Source: Colius striatus (lineage: Eukaryota; Chordata; Aves; Coliiformes; Coliidae). From it: a stretch of DNA of 64,000 nucleotides. The stretch spans positions 35,443,031 through 35,507,030 of the forward strand of contig NC_084790.1 of assembly GCF_028858725.1 (NCBI RefSeq), read 5' to 3'. Below, in pieces: positions 36,181-49,100 of this stretch. Each line of letters opens with the position of its first letter. Position 1 is the stretch's first letter. The position numbers and the translations under genes were made by a program. The notes below the pieces were generated by a model, which was given only the letters and a program-made list of their open reading frames with translations, ran no database searches and was not told the origin of the DNA.

Positions 36181-37429
36181 CTCTGTTCTCCTGATATAAA
36201 AAATGTGAGCAGGAATATCACTCGGAAATGAATGTGTAACACATACGCAGTGCAGACTTTTCATTCTACATCACTCTCTGAATGTGTTTGTCAGAACTAC
36301 TATTTCGATCTCATTTTTAACAGTCTTCTTCCGGGGTTGGTCTTTAACAAAGAGAAAAGTTGCTCATAATTGTGAGAAAAAAACCCATGAAAGCTCCATA
36401 AGCACAAATCGATCATTTCTCTCTTCACCTTAATTCCAGGTGAAGGCCCTCAAAATCAATTACTCAGAGTAGAGGAGGGAATGTTGTGCCCTTATTAAGA
36501 GGAATCACAAGAGACATTGCCTTGTTAATTTAGGTAGTCTTCCAGGAGCTGATTTGTCTCCCATGGGTAAAACACTGGCTGTGCCAAAGCCAGTGAAAAT
36601 TTTACTTTTACAGTTGTTTTGGTCAACGTTTAATTCCACAAAGGTATAACCATCTCAGCCACCACAAAATCCTGTCCCTCAGTAACCATGTGCTGTGCAC
36701 TGGACATATGGTTATCAAGGGGCGACAGCATTCAGCACCATACTGCCCTGGCACAAAGGCTGGATGTACCCAAAAGAACGCTACAGGGAAAAAAAAAAAA
36801 AAACAAAAAACAAACCTACAAAAAACAAGAAGAAAGACTTCCCTTCCCAGCTGGGGAGAAGGCAGAAACTCAGGAAGAAGGGAGGGCTGGGGGGAGGCGT
36901 TTTAAGATTCAGTTTTTGTTTCTCATTTCCCTGCTCTGTTGTATTGTTCATTAATAAATCAAACCATTTCTCCCCAAGCTGAGTCTGTTTTGCCCGTGAT
37001 CCTAATTGCTAAGCGATCTCCCTGTCCTTATCTTGACTGACGAGTCCTTTATATTTTTCTCTCCCCTGTCCGGTTTAGGAGGGGGAGTGATAGAATGATT
37101 TGGTGGGCACTTGGCACCCAACCAGGCCTACACCACCACAGCCTTTTCTTCTGCGCGGCTTTCTTTAGGAGCAGCACACGGCGTGGAGGGTTTGCATCCC
37201 TACAATTTGAAGTTCCATCCTGCAAATGCTGGAGGGCTTGTATTTTTGCCGAGTGATTTGGAGCAACCTGGGATAACCTGTGAGGGACTGAGTTTCCCAG
37301 GCCATCGGGATACTTTTTAGCTGCGCCTCAGGTAGAGACAGGGATACCACATTGCAGGCACCGAGGCCACTGCATTTCAGGCACTGAAGCCTGGTAACTT
37401 GGAAGAGCATTTCTTCCCAGCTATGCGCT
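36181..37429. other. NIPSNAP3 upstream flank
   Basis: No coding sequence was recognised. There is a poly(A)-rich patch near 36788. The G+C content rises after about 37100 towards the CpG island. Confidence 0.45.
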
Positions 37430-37526
37430 CATCTTCCGTCCACTCCATCGGGATAATCCCCAAGCTTCCGCCATCCTCCGCTGCAGCCCAGCTGGCTGCG
37501 GGCCCAAGCGGCGGGTAGGCCCCCGG

Positions 37527-37594
37527 GGCCGCCCCCTTCCCGCCCCGCCGCCTGAGGAGGGGCCGCCCCCTTCCCGCCCCGCCGCCTGAGGAGG
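37527..37594. repeat. 34-bp tandem duplication in promoter
   Basis: Two exact copies of a 34-bp unit beginning GGCCGCCCCCTTCCC, each with CCGCCC/CCCGCC boxes. A third copy begins at 37595 and breaks off after about 9 bases. Confidence 0.95.
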
Positions 37595-37676
37595 GGCCGC
37601 CCGCCATCCCGCCCTCCCTCCTGCGTAACGCACGGAGAGCCCGTACTTTCGGCCTGCAGCCGGCCCGCTGCTCGCC

Positions 37677-37754
37677 ATGGTGGCCCCAGGGCTGCTCCGC
37701 CGGCCGCTCGCCGCCGCCGCTTCCCGCCTGGCCAGGGCCTGCGCCAGCCCTCAG
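37677..37754 (+). CDS. NIPSNAP3A: NIPSNAP3 exon 1 (coding)
   Basis: 26 codons from the ATG, Arg/Ala-rich targeting peptide (MVAPGLLRRPLAAAASRLAR at the start). Donor CAG|GTACCG. Ends in phase 0. Confidence 0.9.
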
Positions 37755-40700
37755 GTACCGGCTGCTTGGTCGCGGCGGGGGACGCAAGATGCGGCGGGCG
37801 GGAACGGGCTCGGCCGCGGCAAGGGCTTTGGTTAGGCGAGGCGGGGCTTGGCCCCTGGGGGCGCGGCTTGGAGCGGCGCCCGCCGGTCGCGCCCGTGACT
37901 CTCCGCAGGCGCCGGGGCAGGAGCTGTCGTTGTCGCGACGTCCTCTCGTGCCTTCTCCAGGGCGGCGTCACGTGCTCTTTGGACAGGAGGGATGGTCCGG
38001 CGGCCGGCCGTCCGGTGTTTGCTCGAGTGGCAGGGAACGTCTAGGCTCCCCTGCACCACAGGAATTCAGCGTCGGATGGGTCTCTCGCTCGGAGTTACTG
38101 CTCGTTTCAGAGTCCTGTGAGGATTTTCAAATCGTGCATGTTAAAAAATAGCTGTGACAGATGGCAACCAGAACTAGACATGAGATGCTCCAGGGGTTCC
38201 TCAGGAAACAAGGCTGTCAGGTTCGGCCATCTGCTTGTGGTGGCACATGCTGTTCAGTGCAAATGCCTGTCGGTGCTCGTGAAATACCCCAAACCCATCC
38301 TGACAACACCTCTGTGCCAATACAGGCTAAGCCCAAAGGTTTGCTTTGGTCCTCATTTTTATAGTTTTGATTGTGAGGCGAGCAAGCATGTTGCAGGTTA
38401 TTGAGGGAGCTGCAAAAGTAAGGGTGGTCTGGGACAAGGATTCTGAGAATAGGAAAGGATTGTATGAATAACGAAACTGTTCTAGACCAGCCTCTGGAAA
38501 GCAACCAGTGGACGGCAAGTTTGCAGACTTTATCAGCTGTGTGCTGGAAGGTATCAGCCTTTACCTAAGCTCTTGTATGTTTTCCTTTCTTTTGCCAACA
38601 ATATGTAGTTGTTAATACTGATGTAAGATTGTAATTAGGAAACCTATTGCAGCAGTGTGAGTTGGTTGCGTAAGGGCAACGCAGGCAGATGCTGATGTTG
38701 GCTCTGCTTCAGTGGCAGCAGCAGCCTCTCCTTTGAATGACATATTTATCCGACTCTTAATTGCTTTGACTTTTTGCATCCTGCTTCTGGTGTCCTCAGG
38801 AAGGGTTATGAGAAAAGGAAAACCCTGCTTTGTTATGAGTGAATAATTAAACAACTGAGTGTGATAAATAAAAGACACATCATGGTCCGTTGCACTGCTA
38901 AGAGGAGTCGCAGCAAATAGTGAACATGGGAACTGCTTCCGAAGAAAAAGGTCACAAGATACTTTGTAGTGGAGATCACAAAGTACCCAGTAAAAAACTC
39001 CATTTACAGCATCTCACTGCTTTTAAAAAAGTCTAGAAAGTAGAGAGGAGATGGTTTTTCTGACTTCAGAATTTGTTTTAGTTTTTTCTCTTCATACTTC
39101 CTCTCAGGTATCCCTTGCTACAGGTCCCAGACAAAATAACAGCATTTTCTATGAAATTCGTACATACGATATTAAGCCGTCAAAGATGAAGGAGTTTGTG
39201 GAAATGAGCAACAAGTACTTTCACCTTCGCATGGCTCACTCGGAGCTGGTGGGATTTTGGTCTGCAGAGCTGGGAGCAATGAATAAGGTTGTCCACGTTT
39301 GGAAGTACGGTATGCTCAGCATCTCCTTGTGCTGCTCTGCTCTATCTGTACTCCCTGTTTCCTAGCTATGAAGGTGAGGAGACACTTATCTGGCTTTTAT
39401 TTCTTGCTTTTACTGTAAGGAAGTGTCCAAAAAAACCCCTCATTCCTATACTGATTACAGAAAAGAGTGCTTCAGGAACAGTTTTGACGTATTGGAGTGA
39501 GAGAGTTACAGCTGCTTTTAAACAGTGATTTCTGCTCAAAGCAGGTATAATAGGGGAACCAGGACAGAGAGCTTTGTTCATGGTAAATGTTTTTAACTTG
39601 GGGCCAGTTCCTGAACCACAGACATCTTCAGAGTTTCAAAATGGATGGAAGAAAGGTTGGGACCTCCTTAATAAGATAATACGTATAAATCCAAACAGTC
39701 TGTATGCAGTCCATATCTCTGTGCACATACAACTGTTTTCAAATTCTAGTTCGGCATGACAGTCGCTCCGCTGTAACAGTGAGCAGCAATTTGTGTGCTC
39801 AAGCTCCTTCTGCAGCTGGAGGGGGGAATCCACTCTGACAGCTCTCAATTCTCAAGTGCACAAAGCATTTCGTTGCTGCTCCAGCCTTGCTGGTAACAGG
39901 CTTTTCACATTATAATCAACTTTTTATGTTGTTGGAGTCAGTGCTGACCTGGAAGATGCTGGTGAGCCAAGAAGAGCTACAGTTATGTGAGAAACTAGCT
40001 GTGCTCGCTGTGCTCTTTGTGGAGCCCAAGGGATCTTGATACTTGGGTTATGGAGAGATGGGAAGCAACACTGTTGCCATTTCTTTGTATACTTGGTGTA
40101 GTCCAGGGCATATCTGTATGCTGAGATGGAGAGTTCTGTTTCTGACATCCTCAGACTGCTTGTTTAAATCTAGTGTGTTCACAGTACCTATTTAGAATTG
40201 AGTCAATTCTTTTGTCCTGGAGTGGTGAAGAGATCAGCTGACTGTCAATTACGAGTTTACCTGCATCTGTGGCTGACATCATCCCGCTTCTCAGAACTTT
40301 TTAGATTTGTCTATTGTTTCTTTCTTTGGAAAAAAAACCATCCAATTTTTAATAATCTGTGTGAAACTTTTAAAATGCAAAACTAAGGAAAACCATCTGG
40401 TTTTTATTTGTTTCCTAATGATGTTTAAAACCATTTGTTTCCTAATGGTGTAAGTTACAACATCCTTTCTCCTTGATTCATCAGATAACTGTTTATATCG
40501 GTGGATAGTTAAAGCAAACTTTCTCTTAGTCCCAAGATACTGGTATTTGTCAAGATTCTTCCCATCCTCAGATGCTGAATTTTTCTCTTGTGTTATTGAA
40601 AGCTGTCTGCATAAACATGCTGCTTAAGATGACACTGCAGCCTAATCAATTGAAATTCGGACACTCTTACTTCAGTGGGTTTGGTTTTAATTAAGAAGAA

Positions 40701-43700
40701 AAAAAGGAAGAAGTTGGATTTGAGATATTGATAACTATTTTATGTAGCTGAACAATAAACGTTACTTGTCGCCAAAATTATTGGTTTTCTTAGTTTTCTC
40801 TTGGTAGGCTAATGTTGCTTCTGAATTTTCTTTTCTACTTCACTTCCTTATCCACTTGTGCTTTCACCAGCTCTCCTTGTCCTTAGTATCTGTTGTCACA
40901 TCCAGTAGTTCCTGAGAATGCCATTATATGAGTCCTCCTTAACAGTAACGTCACTTAACCCATTTTAACTTTTCTATAAACTTTCTTGGAAAATTTGGTT
41001 TGACATGAAACCTTTTAAATCAAGGCAAAGATTCTTGCAGAATTCAAACAAAATGTACCACACCTGCTTCAAGCTAATACGCTCTTTAAAAATCAATTTC
41101 AAGCTTATATAAGTGCAGCTTTCCTCCTTGTAATTACACATTTGGATTGAATCTTGTGTGACATCAAGTGCATTTTTATATAGATTTTATTTTTTCCTTT
41201 TCTCTTTTTTTTTTCCTCCCCTCTCCTACAGATAATTTTGCCCACAGAACAGCAGTCCGGCAGGCACTAGCAAAAGACAAAGACTGGCAAGGAAAATTCC
41301 TCTCCCCAGTCCTCCCCTTGATTGAAAAGCAGCACAATGAGGTTGCTTATCTGGTACCCTGGTGTCAGCTTGGGAAGCCTCCAAAAGAAGGGGGTGAGCT
41401 TATCTTCTCATTTACTGATTAAAGTTATTGATGCTGATGGACTAACAAAAAATGGCTTAAAGTTTAAACCAGGTGTTATGTGGTTTTATAACCCTTTATG
41501 TAACAAGCATGTGTACATACACCCACGTGAAGCAGATGACATAAAACAGTTGTGGGATAAAGTAAGTTTTTAAGGATTTTTATGCTAACTTGCATCAATA
41601 ACTGACTAGAACCCTGATAAGGTCAAAAAGAGGTGTGTGAGAGACAAGGGAGGTTCTCATCCTCCTCTACTCTGCCCTGGTGAGGCCTCATCTGTGTCCA
41701 GTTCTGGGCTCCCCAGCTCAAGAGGGACAGGGAACTTCTGGAGAAAGTCCAGCACAGGGCCACTAAGATGATCAGGGAACTGCAACATCTCACTTATGAG
41801 GAAAGGTTGCAGGATATAAGGCTGTTTAGAGGAGACTGAAGAGGAATCTCATTAGTATTTACAAATATCTAAATGGTGGATGTCAGGAGGTTGGGGCATC
41901 AATTGTTTCTGTTGTATCTAGTGACAGGACAAAGGTAATGGAAATAATCTGGAACACAAAAACTTTCATTTAAACATAAGGAAAAGCTATTTTACTGTGA
42001 GGGTGAGGGAGCCCTGGCACAGGCTGCCCAGGGAAGATGTGGAGTCTCCTTCTCTGGAGGTCTTCAAAACCCGCTTGGACATGACCTAATCTAGGTCGAC
42101 CTGCTTTAGCACAGGGGATTGGACTGAATGATCTCTAAAGGTCCCTTCCAACCCTACCATTCTGTGATTCTACACAAAGTACCAATGGTCATAGTAGTGG
42201 TCAGAGCAAGTAATTCCAGGCTTGCTTTATCTGTCCACCGGTGAGAGGGCATTTCCTGGAGATGCCGAGCCCAGTGATTTTTCTCTTTCACAGAGGTTTT
42301 TAACTTTTGTTAATTTGCTTTGGTGTTACTGCTTCTTCAGCATAAAGGTATTAATAATAATAATAAAAATCACCGCTTTGTAATGATACATGCAAGTCAA
42401 GCATACTTTGTAACAGACACAGATTAGATCTAGACATTGTAACAATCACAGATTAAGTGTAGACATTCTGTCCTTAGGTATTTTACTTCTCTCTGTAGCA
42501 AATGTGGTACTAATAGTATTGACTGTTCCCTGACTTATGAAAAGTAATTTGCTGACTTTGTTACCTGGAGTGACATAAAACAGGCTTTGCTTTAGCCCTC
42601 AGCATGTGCACATCTACAGTAATCTTTGTTCTTTATTGCCTTGTGATTCTCAATTTTATGCTGTTACAATTGAATTCAAAAACAGCCCAGTTTTCTCTTT
42701 GAACTCCAGAGCTGACTTTTCAGATACGTTGTTCCCACTTTAGTTTATCTACAGTCCCTTGCTGGGGAGTGAGACCAGACATAAATTGCTATTAAAGCGT
42801 CAGCAGTTGTGATCAAGAGTAACTACCTGAACAGAGAGGAGGTGGATAACGTGTCTTGTAGCAGAACTGGAGTTTTCAGCAAATCATGCCATTCATCTGC
42901 AAACGAGGGAGACTGGCAGAGTAAAGATGCTAAGCTCATCCTGGTCAGTTGGTTCTGCCTGCTTGCTGTGACCAATTGCCAGGAGTCAAAGGGATTTTTA
43001 ATATCATAAGCCACTTCAATACCAGAAAACTTTGCTGGGTTTTGGAGGGTCCACCTTGCATTTTTCACTCAGCCCTCTAAATCCCATCAACATACATGAG
43101 TATTTGTGATTCCCACAGCATAGTGTGAATCTCCCTAAACTCCCAAGCAACACTGAAAATTGCTAAGTTGGGCTTTGTGTGAGGCCTGTGGTTCCTCAGG
43201 ATTTACATTTGACCTAACTCCACTCAGCTGTTCTCCTGTGAGCCCCTGGAAGCTGTCAGATGTTGTGCATGCTGGGATGAAGGGGCAATTCCATACCCTG
43301 GTGGCCCCAAGTGGCAGGGAATTGCAGTACAGGCTTCACAATAAATATGTCACAGCCATGATGCAGAGTTTGAGAGTTAGCACAGTTAATTTGTGTTTCC
43401 CTCCTGAGGTCGCCTTTGCCTTTTCTTCCAGGAGTGTATGAATGGGTTACTTTCCAGATGAAGCCCGGTGGGCCAGCATTGTGGGGTGAAGTGTTTCGAG
43501 CCGCAATCAGTGCTCACATCAACACAGGCTACACCAAGCTGATTGGTGTTTTCCACACAGAGTATGGATTACTTAACACAGGTACCACTCAGTTTCTGAT
43601 ACAGACTTTGGCATGGGAAGGGACAGAGGGAGAGGGGCAAGCCTTTGTCCTGGATCAGGATTGGCTGGCTTGATGAAAAAGCAGATGTGGATCATCAAAG

Positions 43701-44228
43701 TCCTGTAAACAGTCCTTGAACCCAAGTCTGTGTATTGGGTTAGAGGTGTAAGCCAGCTGAATCTTAAAATCCTCTCCTATCTGGTGGTAGTCAAACCTTT
43801 CACAGGCTCAGTAAAGGATCATCCTGCCGCTTAGTTGCCAGAATAATTGTTTCTGCTAACTCCAAGACATAGGAGGTGAAGGCAAACTGCTAGGATGTAC
43901 AGTACATGTTGTATTGCAGCATAACAGTATTCAGATGACATTATTTGTTCATAGTCCATGTCATTTGGTGGAATGAGAGCCCAGATCATCGGGCAGCAGG
44001 AAGGCACAAGGCCCATGAAGATGCCAGAGTGGTAGCAGCTGGTAAGAGATGATGGATCCAGAGAACCCACTGGTGTTACCTGCATGTGTGCTGAAAAAAG
44101 TGTTCTTTCTCATTGGGTTACCGACTTAGTTAAATATGTATTTAATTTCAGTGCGGGACAGCGTCAGATTCTTGGAGTCCCAGCAAAACATGCTCCTGAT
44201 TCCTCTGCAGTGCTCGCCACTGAAGTAA
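37677..44228 (+). CDS. NIPSNAP3A: NIPSNAP3 (NIPSNAP3A-like) protein, six exons
   Basis: Complete gene: exons 37677-37754, 39108-39309, 41232-41393, 43432-43581, 43955-44041 and 44152-44228, all with GT-AG introns and matching phases. They give 251 codons (human NIPSNAP3A has about 247). The ATG lies in a strong context (CGCCATGG). The first ~30 residues are rich in Arg and Ala with no acidic residue, as in a mitochondrial presequence. Two NIPSNAP ferredoxin-like repeats follow, about residues 38-145 (FYEIRTYDIKP, HSELVGFWSAELG) and 149-251 (VTFQMKPGGPALWG, YTKLIGVFHTEYG, WWNESPDHRAAGRH, SQQNMLLIP). The biochemical role is unsettled; relatives NIPSNAP1 and 2 are mitochondrial and act in mitophagy signalling. 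It converges with ABCA1, as in mammals. Whether it equals 3A or predates the 3A/3B split cannot be decided. Confidence 0.95.
39108..39309 (+). CDS. NIPSNAP3A: NIPSNAP3 exon 2
   Basis: 202 nt. Acceptor CTCTCAG|GTATCC, donor TACG|GTATGC. Encodes the start of the first NIPSNAP domain (FYEIRTYDIKP ... WSAELGAMNKVVHVWKY). Confidence 0.96.
41232..41393 (+). CDS. NIPSNAP3A: NIPSNAP3 exon 3
   Basis: 162 nt. Acceptor CTACAG|ATAATT, donor GGGG|GTGAGC. Encodes AHRTAVRQALAKDKDW to LVPWCQLGKPPKEG. The only GT available in the G-run adds one Gly compared with the human protein (KEGG-VYE against KEG-VYE). Confidence 0.94.
41636..42172 (+). mobile_element. CR1 LINE in NIPSNAP3 intron 3
   Basis: A 5'-truncated CR1 in the gene's own orientation. 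It runs from the 'ctcctctactctgccctggt' block through 'gttctgggctccccagctca' to the 3' end 'aggtcccttccaaccctacc' and 'attctgtgattctac'. It has small deletions and substitutions compared with the other copies, so it is moderately old. Confidence 0.92.
43432..43581 (+). CDS. NIPSNAP3A: NIPSNAP3 exon 4
   Basis: 150 nt. Acceptor TTCCAG|GAGTGT, donor ACACAG|GTACCA. Encodes the start of the second NIPSNAP domain (VTFQMKPGGPALWGEVF ... YTKLIGVFHTEYGLLNT). Confidence 0.96.
43955..44041 (+). CDS. NIPSNAP3A: NIPSNAP3 exon 5
   Basis: 87 nt, too short to stand out as a reading frame. Acceptor TTCATAG|TCCATG, donor GCTG|GTAAGA. Encodes HVIWWNESPDHRAAGRHKAH and EDARVVAA, the signature of the second domain. 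The phases fit both neighbours. Confidence 0.95.
44152..44228 (+). CDS. NIPSNAP3A: NIPSNAP3 exon 6 and stop
   Basis: 77 coding nt. Acceptor ATTTCAG|TGCGGG. Encodes RDSVRFLESQQNMLLIP and ends SPLK-TAA, the conserved family C-terminus. Confidence 0.95.
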
Positions 44229-44365
44229 ACTTCTTCTCAAGAATGTAACTGATGGAAGAAAGGACAAGATTGAAGTGCCATCAGCAAGTGCCATCGTGTG
44301 GATTGTCATACCCTCATGAGCTGAGCTATTCTTCAGTTCACAATAAATGGATGCAAGATGCTGAT
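44229..44365 (+). other. NIPSNAP3A: NIPSNAP3 3' UTR with poly(A) signal
   Basis: The first AATAAA after the stop codon is at 44342-44347, so a short 3' UTR of about 135 nt is likely. Two further AATAAA hexamers about 12 bases apart, near 45040-45055, could give a longer form. The exact cleavage site cannot be seen. Confidence 0.65.
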
Positions 44366-46179
44366 CACCAGAAATTTAAATCAGTAAAACTTTGCACCCT
44401 TGTCACCCTTTGCAGTTTCTGAACAGGAGTTTATGGTGATGTTTCTACATCCTCAGGAAAAAGAGCTTAAGCTGTATCACTTATGGTATGAACCACACTT
44501 CAGCTATATTCTATTTTAACCTTTCAGTTCACACATATCTGCATAGCTAGACCACTTACCAAACCTGGTGAAAAGTCCTCTTTTCCAACAGCATGGCTCA
44601 GGGCTGGTATCATTTTTATAATTTACTTTGATGATTTTCATAATCACATCTCAGATGTTGCATAGTGTAGCCATTATCCAGTTATATTTTAATCAGATTT
44701 ATCATTGGGATGCTTTGTATTAATTCTGAGTAATATAAAACATCTATGTGGCAGGAATTGCACCTAGGAAGTGTGCACTGCAGTGACACTGGTCAGGTAG
44801 TGTGTCCTGATGAATTCTGCCACAAGTTATTCACTACTTTGTTGTAGTTCACTTCAGCCCTTTCCTTTTTTCTTCAGTAAACACTCAAAACTACGGGTTG
44901 CACGCATAATGATTTGCCTTAGGTTTAGGGCGCTTTAGAGAACTGATTAGCCCTTCCCATTCAACTGTGTAGTCAAACTCAACTGATCTACACCTGATTA
45001 CATTCTTTGAAATACTTTTTGCCAGGCTGATAAAAGCCAAATAAATTTTAATAAAGTGTGGCTTTTTAGAGTTTGCAGCTCAAGCTCTTACTCTGTTTCA
45101 ACTGTGAAATGACAAACCCTGTTCTCCAAGTACATCATATTGCAAGGTCTTGCATTCTGGTCAAAGGCAGTCTTAGTAATGGTTGCTTTGGGGCCAGTGA
45201 GCTAGAGTGAATAGCAGCAGGGTAGAAGGCACATGGACTGAGGAGTCAAACTTGCCTTTTGTGTACAGTGGTGCAGAATACTCTCTTCTGCAATTTAAAA
45301 GGTCACTAACTGGCAGTGCGCTCCGCAGAGTGTTCCACATGTTAATCACTGACCTGCACTGAGCAACTGATTTCACTTCTGCACAGAAGTATCTTTGTGC
45401 AGTCTGACTAATGATTATTGCTTCTGCACTAAGATCTCATGGAAAGCACTTAAAAAAAACACTGTAGACTTTATTATGCTTATGTCCAAGGTGGAAGGAT
45501 AGGGTCCAGCTGCTGGAAAGGGAATATAACAGCTCTGATACACAAGTCTTCATGATCTCCTCCCTCCAACAAAGCCATCATTAGTATTCTCAAGGTAGAA
45601 CAAGCACTACTCCAGGAACCCCCATCTTTATTTTACAAATCAACATTTTAAGATACCAGTGACTGACAAACTGTCATTACCAAGTTGATGCAAAACGCAA
45701 AGGACGGGTTGTTTTTTTTTTTTTTTTTTACATAACCAAAACACAGGCTGAAAAATGGGACAGGGAATTAATAGGCCTATTTTTTCCCCATATGAATGCA
45801 AAAATTATTGCTTACTGGAGTAAAAAGTAGAGAGGTATACTATAAACAGCATGGGGTTTGGTGGGTTTTTTTTTTGTAAAACTATTTTCCTTGTCACCAG
45901 CATTGATAGCAAAGAATATTCAGATTGTCAGAGGTGTGCTTTATTCCAAAATTCATTGTTTTCAGAAAAGAGGTTGATTAGTCAAACACATTACCCAAAG
46001 CAGTAGCTGGGTTACAGAAAACTCAGGAAATTTTAATTGGCTTTTCATCTCAGGATGACTTTTCTTGATAAGCATAACTTCAAGAATTAAGGAAGATTAT
46101 AAAACCTTGGGAGAACAAGTGAAGGGAAGTGGGCCTAAGTTATCTTTTTGTGCATCTTGCCTGTCAGAGGAAAGAGGGC
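44366..46179. other. Gap between convergent genes, no gene recognised
   Basis: DNA downstream of NIPSNAP3. A long T run lies at about 45712-45729. No coding or RNA gene was recognised. Its first part may be alternative NIPSNAP3 3' UTR. Confidence 0.45.
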
Positions 46180-49100
46180 ATTAACACAGAGAATTAACAC
46201 AGTTGAACTCCTGGCTCAAAGGTTGGAACCAATGAGAAAGTCTTCGTTTTTATGACAAGGAGACCTTCTTTGACAACTGTAATCTGATAGGACAGGATGG
46301 AACACACCTATCTCACAAGGGCATTGGAATCTTTGTGAATAGGCCAGGCAGCTTGGATAAGAGGTCTTGAAACTGAAGGACCCAGGGTGCAAAATGGCAA
46401 AGCATGTGCCATCCCATCCAACTGTGAAACAGCTCAGGGCAGGAAAAGCAATGGTGAATGCTCCTCAGCTGCACACCAACACCAGATGCAGAAGGCTAAA
46501 CGCTCTGAGGGAGTGTCCAACTCTTGCACTCATCCAGGGAAACCTGTGTGCTCAAGCAAGCCCCTGTGTGGCCCTATACCAATGCATGCGGTCTGGGGAA
46601 TGAGCAGGAGGAACTGGAGATGTGGTTGTAAATGCAGGATGATGCAATTACAGAGACATGGTGGGAACAGATCCCATGACTGGAGCACAGCCATGAAAGG
46701 CTATGTGCTGTTTAGGAAAGACAGGCCAATGAGGCAAGGGGATGGAGTTGCTCTCTATGTGAGAGAGCAACTATAGTGTGTTGAGCTCTTCTTCGGCTGG
46801 GATGAGGAGTGAATTGAATGTTTATGGGTGAGAATTCAGAAGCAGGGTAATGGGGGTGATAGTGTTGTGGGAGTTTACTACAGGCAACCTGATCAGAAAG
46901 AGGAAGTGAATGAGGCTGTGTCCAAACAGCTGAGAGCTGCCTCACAATTGCAATCCCTGGTCCTCGGGGGGAACTTCATCCACCCTGGTATTTTCTGTCA
47001 AAGCCACACAACTGAGCACATGCAGTCCATGTGGTACCTGCAGGGTGCTGATGACAATTTCCTGTCACAAGTGGTCAAGGAACCAACAAGGAGGGGTATG
47101 TTGCTGGACCTAGCGCTGACAAATAAAGAAGGTCTGGTTGGGGATGTGACATTTGGAGGCAACCTTGGCTGCAGTGACCAGGAGATGATAGTGTTCAAGA
47201 TCCTGTGTAGACGAGGCAGGACACAAAGCAGGACCGTGAGCCTGGATTTTAGGTGAGCTGTCTTTGGCCTCTTCATAGAATCACAGAATGGTAGGGTTGG
47301 AAGGGACCTTTAGAGATCATCTAGTCCAATCTCCCTGCAGAAGCAGGGTCACCTGGATCAAGTTGCATAGGAACGTGTCCAGGCAGGTCTTGAAGACCTC
47401 CAAGGAAGGAGACTCCACAACCCCTCTGGGCAGCCTGTGCCACTGCTCCCTCATCCTCACAGTGAAATAGTTTTTTCTTATGTTTCAGTGGAGCTTTTTG
47501 TGTTTCAGCTTCATCCCATTACCCCTTGTCCTGTTGCTAGATATAATGGAAAAAAGGGATGCCCCAACCTACTGACACTCCCCATTTAGGTATTTGTAAA
47601 TACTAATAAAATCCCTACTCAGTCTCTTCTTTTCTAAACAGCCCCAGTTCCCACAGCCTTTCCCCGTATGAAAAATGGTGGCCCTGCACCGGACTCTCTC
47701 CAGAAGTTCCCTGTCCCTCTTGAGCTGAGGAGCCCAGAACTGGACACAGGACGCCAGATGAGGTCTCACTAGGGCAGAGGAGAGGGGAAGAAGAACCTTC
47801 CTTGACCTGCTGGCCACTCTCTTCTTGATGCATCCCAGGATGCCATTGGCCTTCTTGGCCATGAGGGCACATGGCTGGCTCATGGTTCGTTTATTATCAA
47901 CCAGCACTCCCAGGTCTCTCTCTGCAGAGCTGCTCTCCAGCAGGTCAATCCCCAGCCTGTACTGGTGCACTGGGTTGTTCCTTCCCAGATGCAGGACTCT
48001 GCAGTTGCTCTTGTTGAACCTCGTGAGGTTGCTCTCTGCTCAACTCTCTTGACTTTTCTTTAAAACTTAAACTCTTCGAAGACTTGCTTGGATGAATCTC
48101 ATTGAATAGGATTGTAGATGATAGAGGTGCTCAAGAAAGCTGGTCAGTCTTCAATTGACTTGCAAGCCCAAGATCAGTGTATCTCCACAAGCAGAACATC
48201 AGGAAAAGGAGACAAGAGGCCTACATGGATAAACAAAGAGCTACTGGAGTGACTCAAGGAGAAGAACGAACTTTTATGGAAGGTACAAAAAGGGCCTGGT
48301 TGCTTGGAAAGAGTATAGGAATGTTTCCAGAGCATGTAGGGATGAAACCAGGAAGGCCAAAGCCCTTTTGGAATTAAACCTGCAAGGGAAGTAAAGGACA
48401 AGTAGAGCTTCTTCAGTACATCAGCAGCAAAAGGAAGATTAGGGAAAATGTAAGCTGAAGGAGGAGGGTGTCCTGGTGACAGAAGATGCAGAGAAGGCAG
48501 AACTACTGAATGCCTTCTTTGCCTCACTCTTCCCAGCCAAGGCCAGCCCTCAAGAAGCCCAGTCCCTAGAGGACAGTGAGAGAGTCTGTAGAAGACAGTC
48601 CTTTAGTGGATGGAGTTAGAGACCTGTTAGGCAAGCTGGACACCCACAAACCCTTGGAGCTCAATAGGATGCACCCACAAGTACTGAGGGAGCTGGCTGA
48701 TGTGATTGCTAAGACTCTATACATAATTTTTGAATGATTGTGGATCACAGTTGAGGTGCCGGAGGACTGGAGGAAGGCCATTGTGACTCCACTCTTCATA
48801 AAGGGCAAGAAGGAGGACCCAGGATACATCCTGGATGCTATCTCTAAACACATGAATAAAAGATGGTTATCAGGGGTATCAACATGGATCCACCAAGGGG
48901 AAATCCTGTTTGACCAACCTAATAGCCTGCTATGAGTGCATAACTGGCTGGCAAGATGAGAAGAGAGCAGTGGATGTCACCTACCTTGACTTCAGCAAGG
49001 CTTTTGACACTGTCTCCCACAACATCCTCATCAGAAAGCTCAGGCAGTGTGGGTTGGATGAGTGGACACTGAGGTGGAACGAGAGCTGGCTGAATGAGAG

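Larger units (their letters stand above)
37430..38060 (+). promoter_or_regulatory. CpG-island promoter of NIPSNAP3
   Basis: A CpG-dense region around the first exon, with multiple CCGCCC/CCCGCC (Sp1-type) boxes, an ETS-like CTTCCG and no TATA box. It includes a perfect tandem duplication of a 34-bp GC-rich unit (37527-37560 and 37561-37594) followed by a partial third copy, 80-150 bp upstream of the start codon. A broad CpG-island promoter fits a widely expressed mitochondrial-type gene. Confidence 0.8.
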
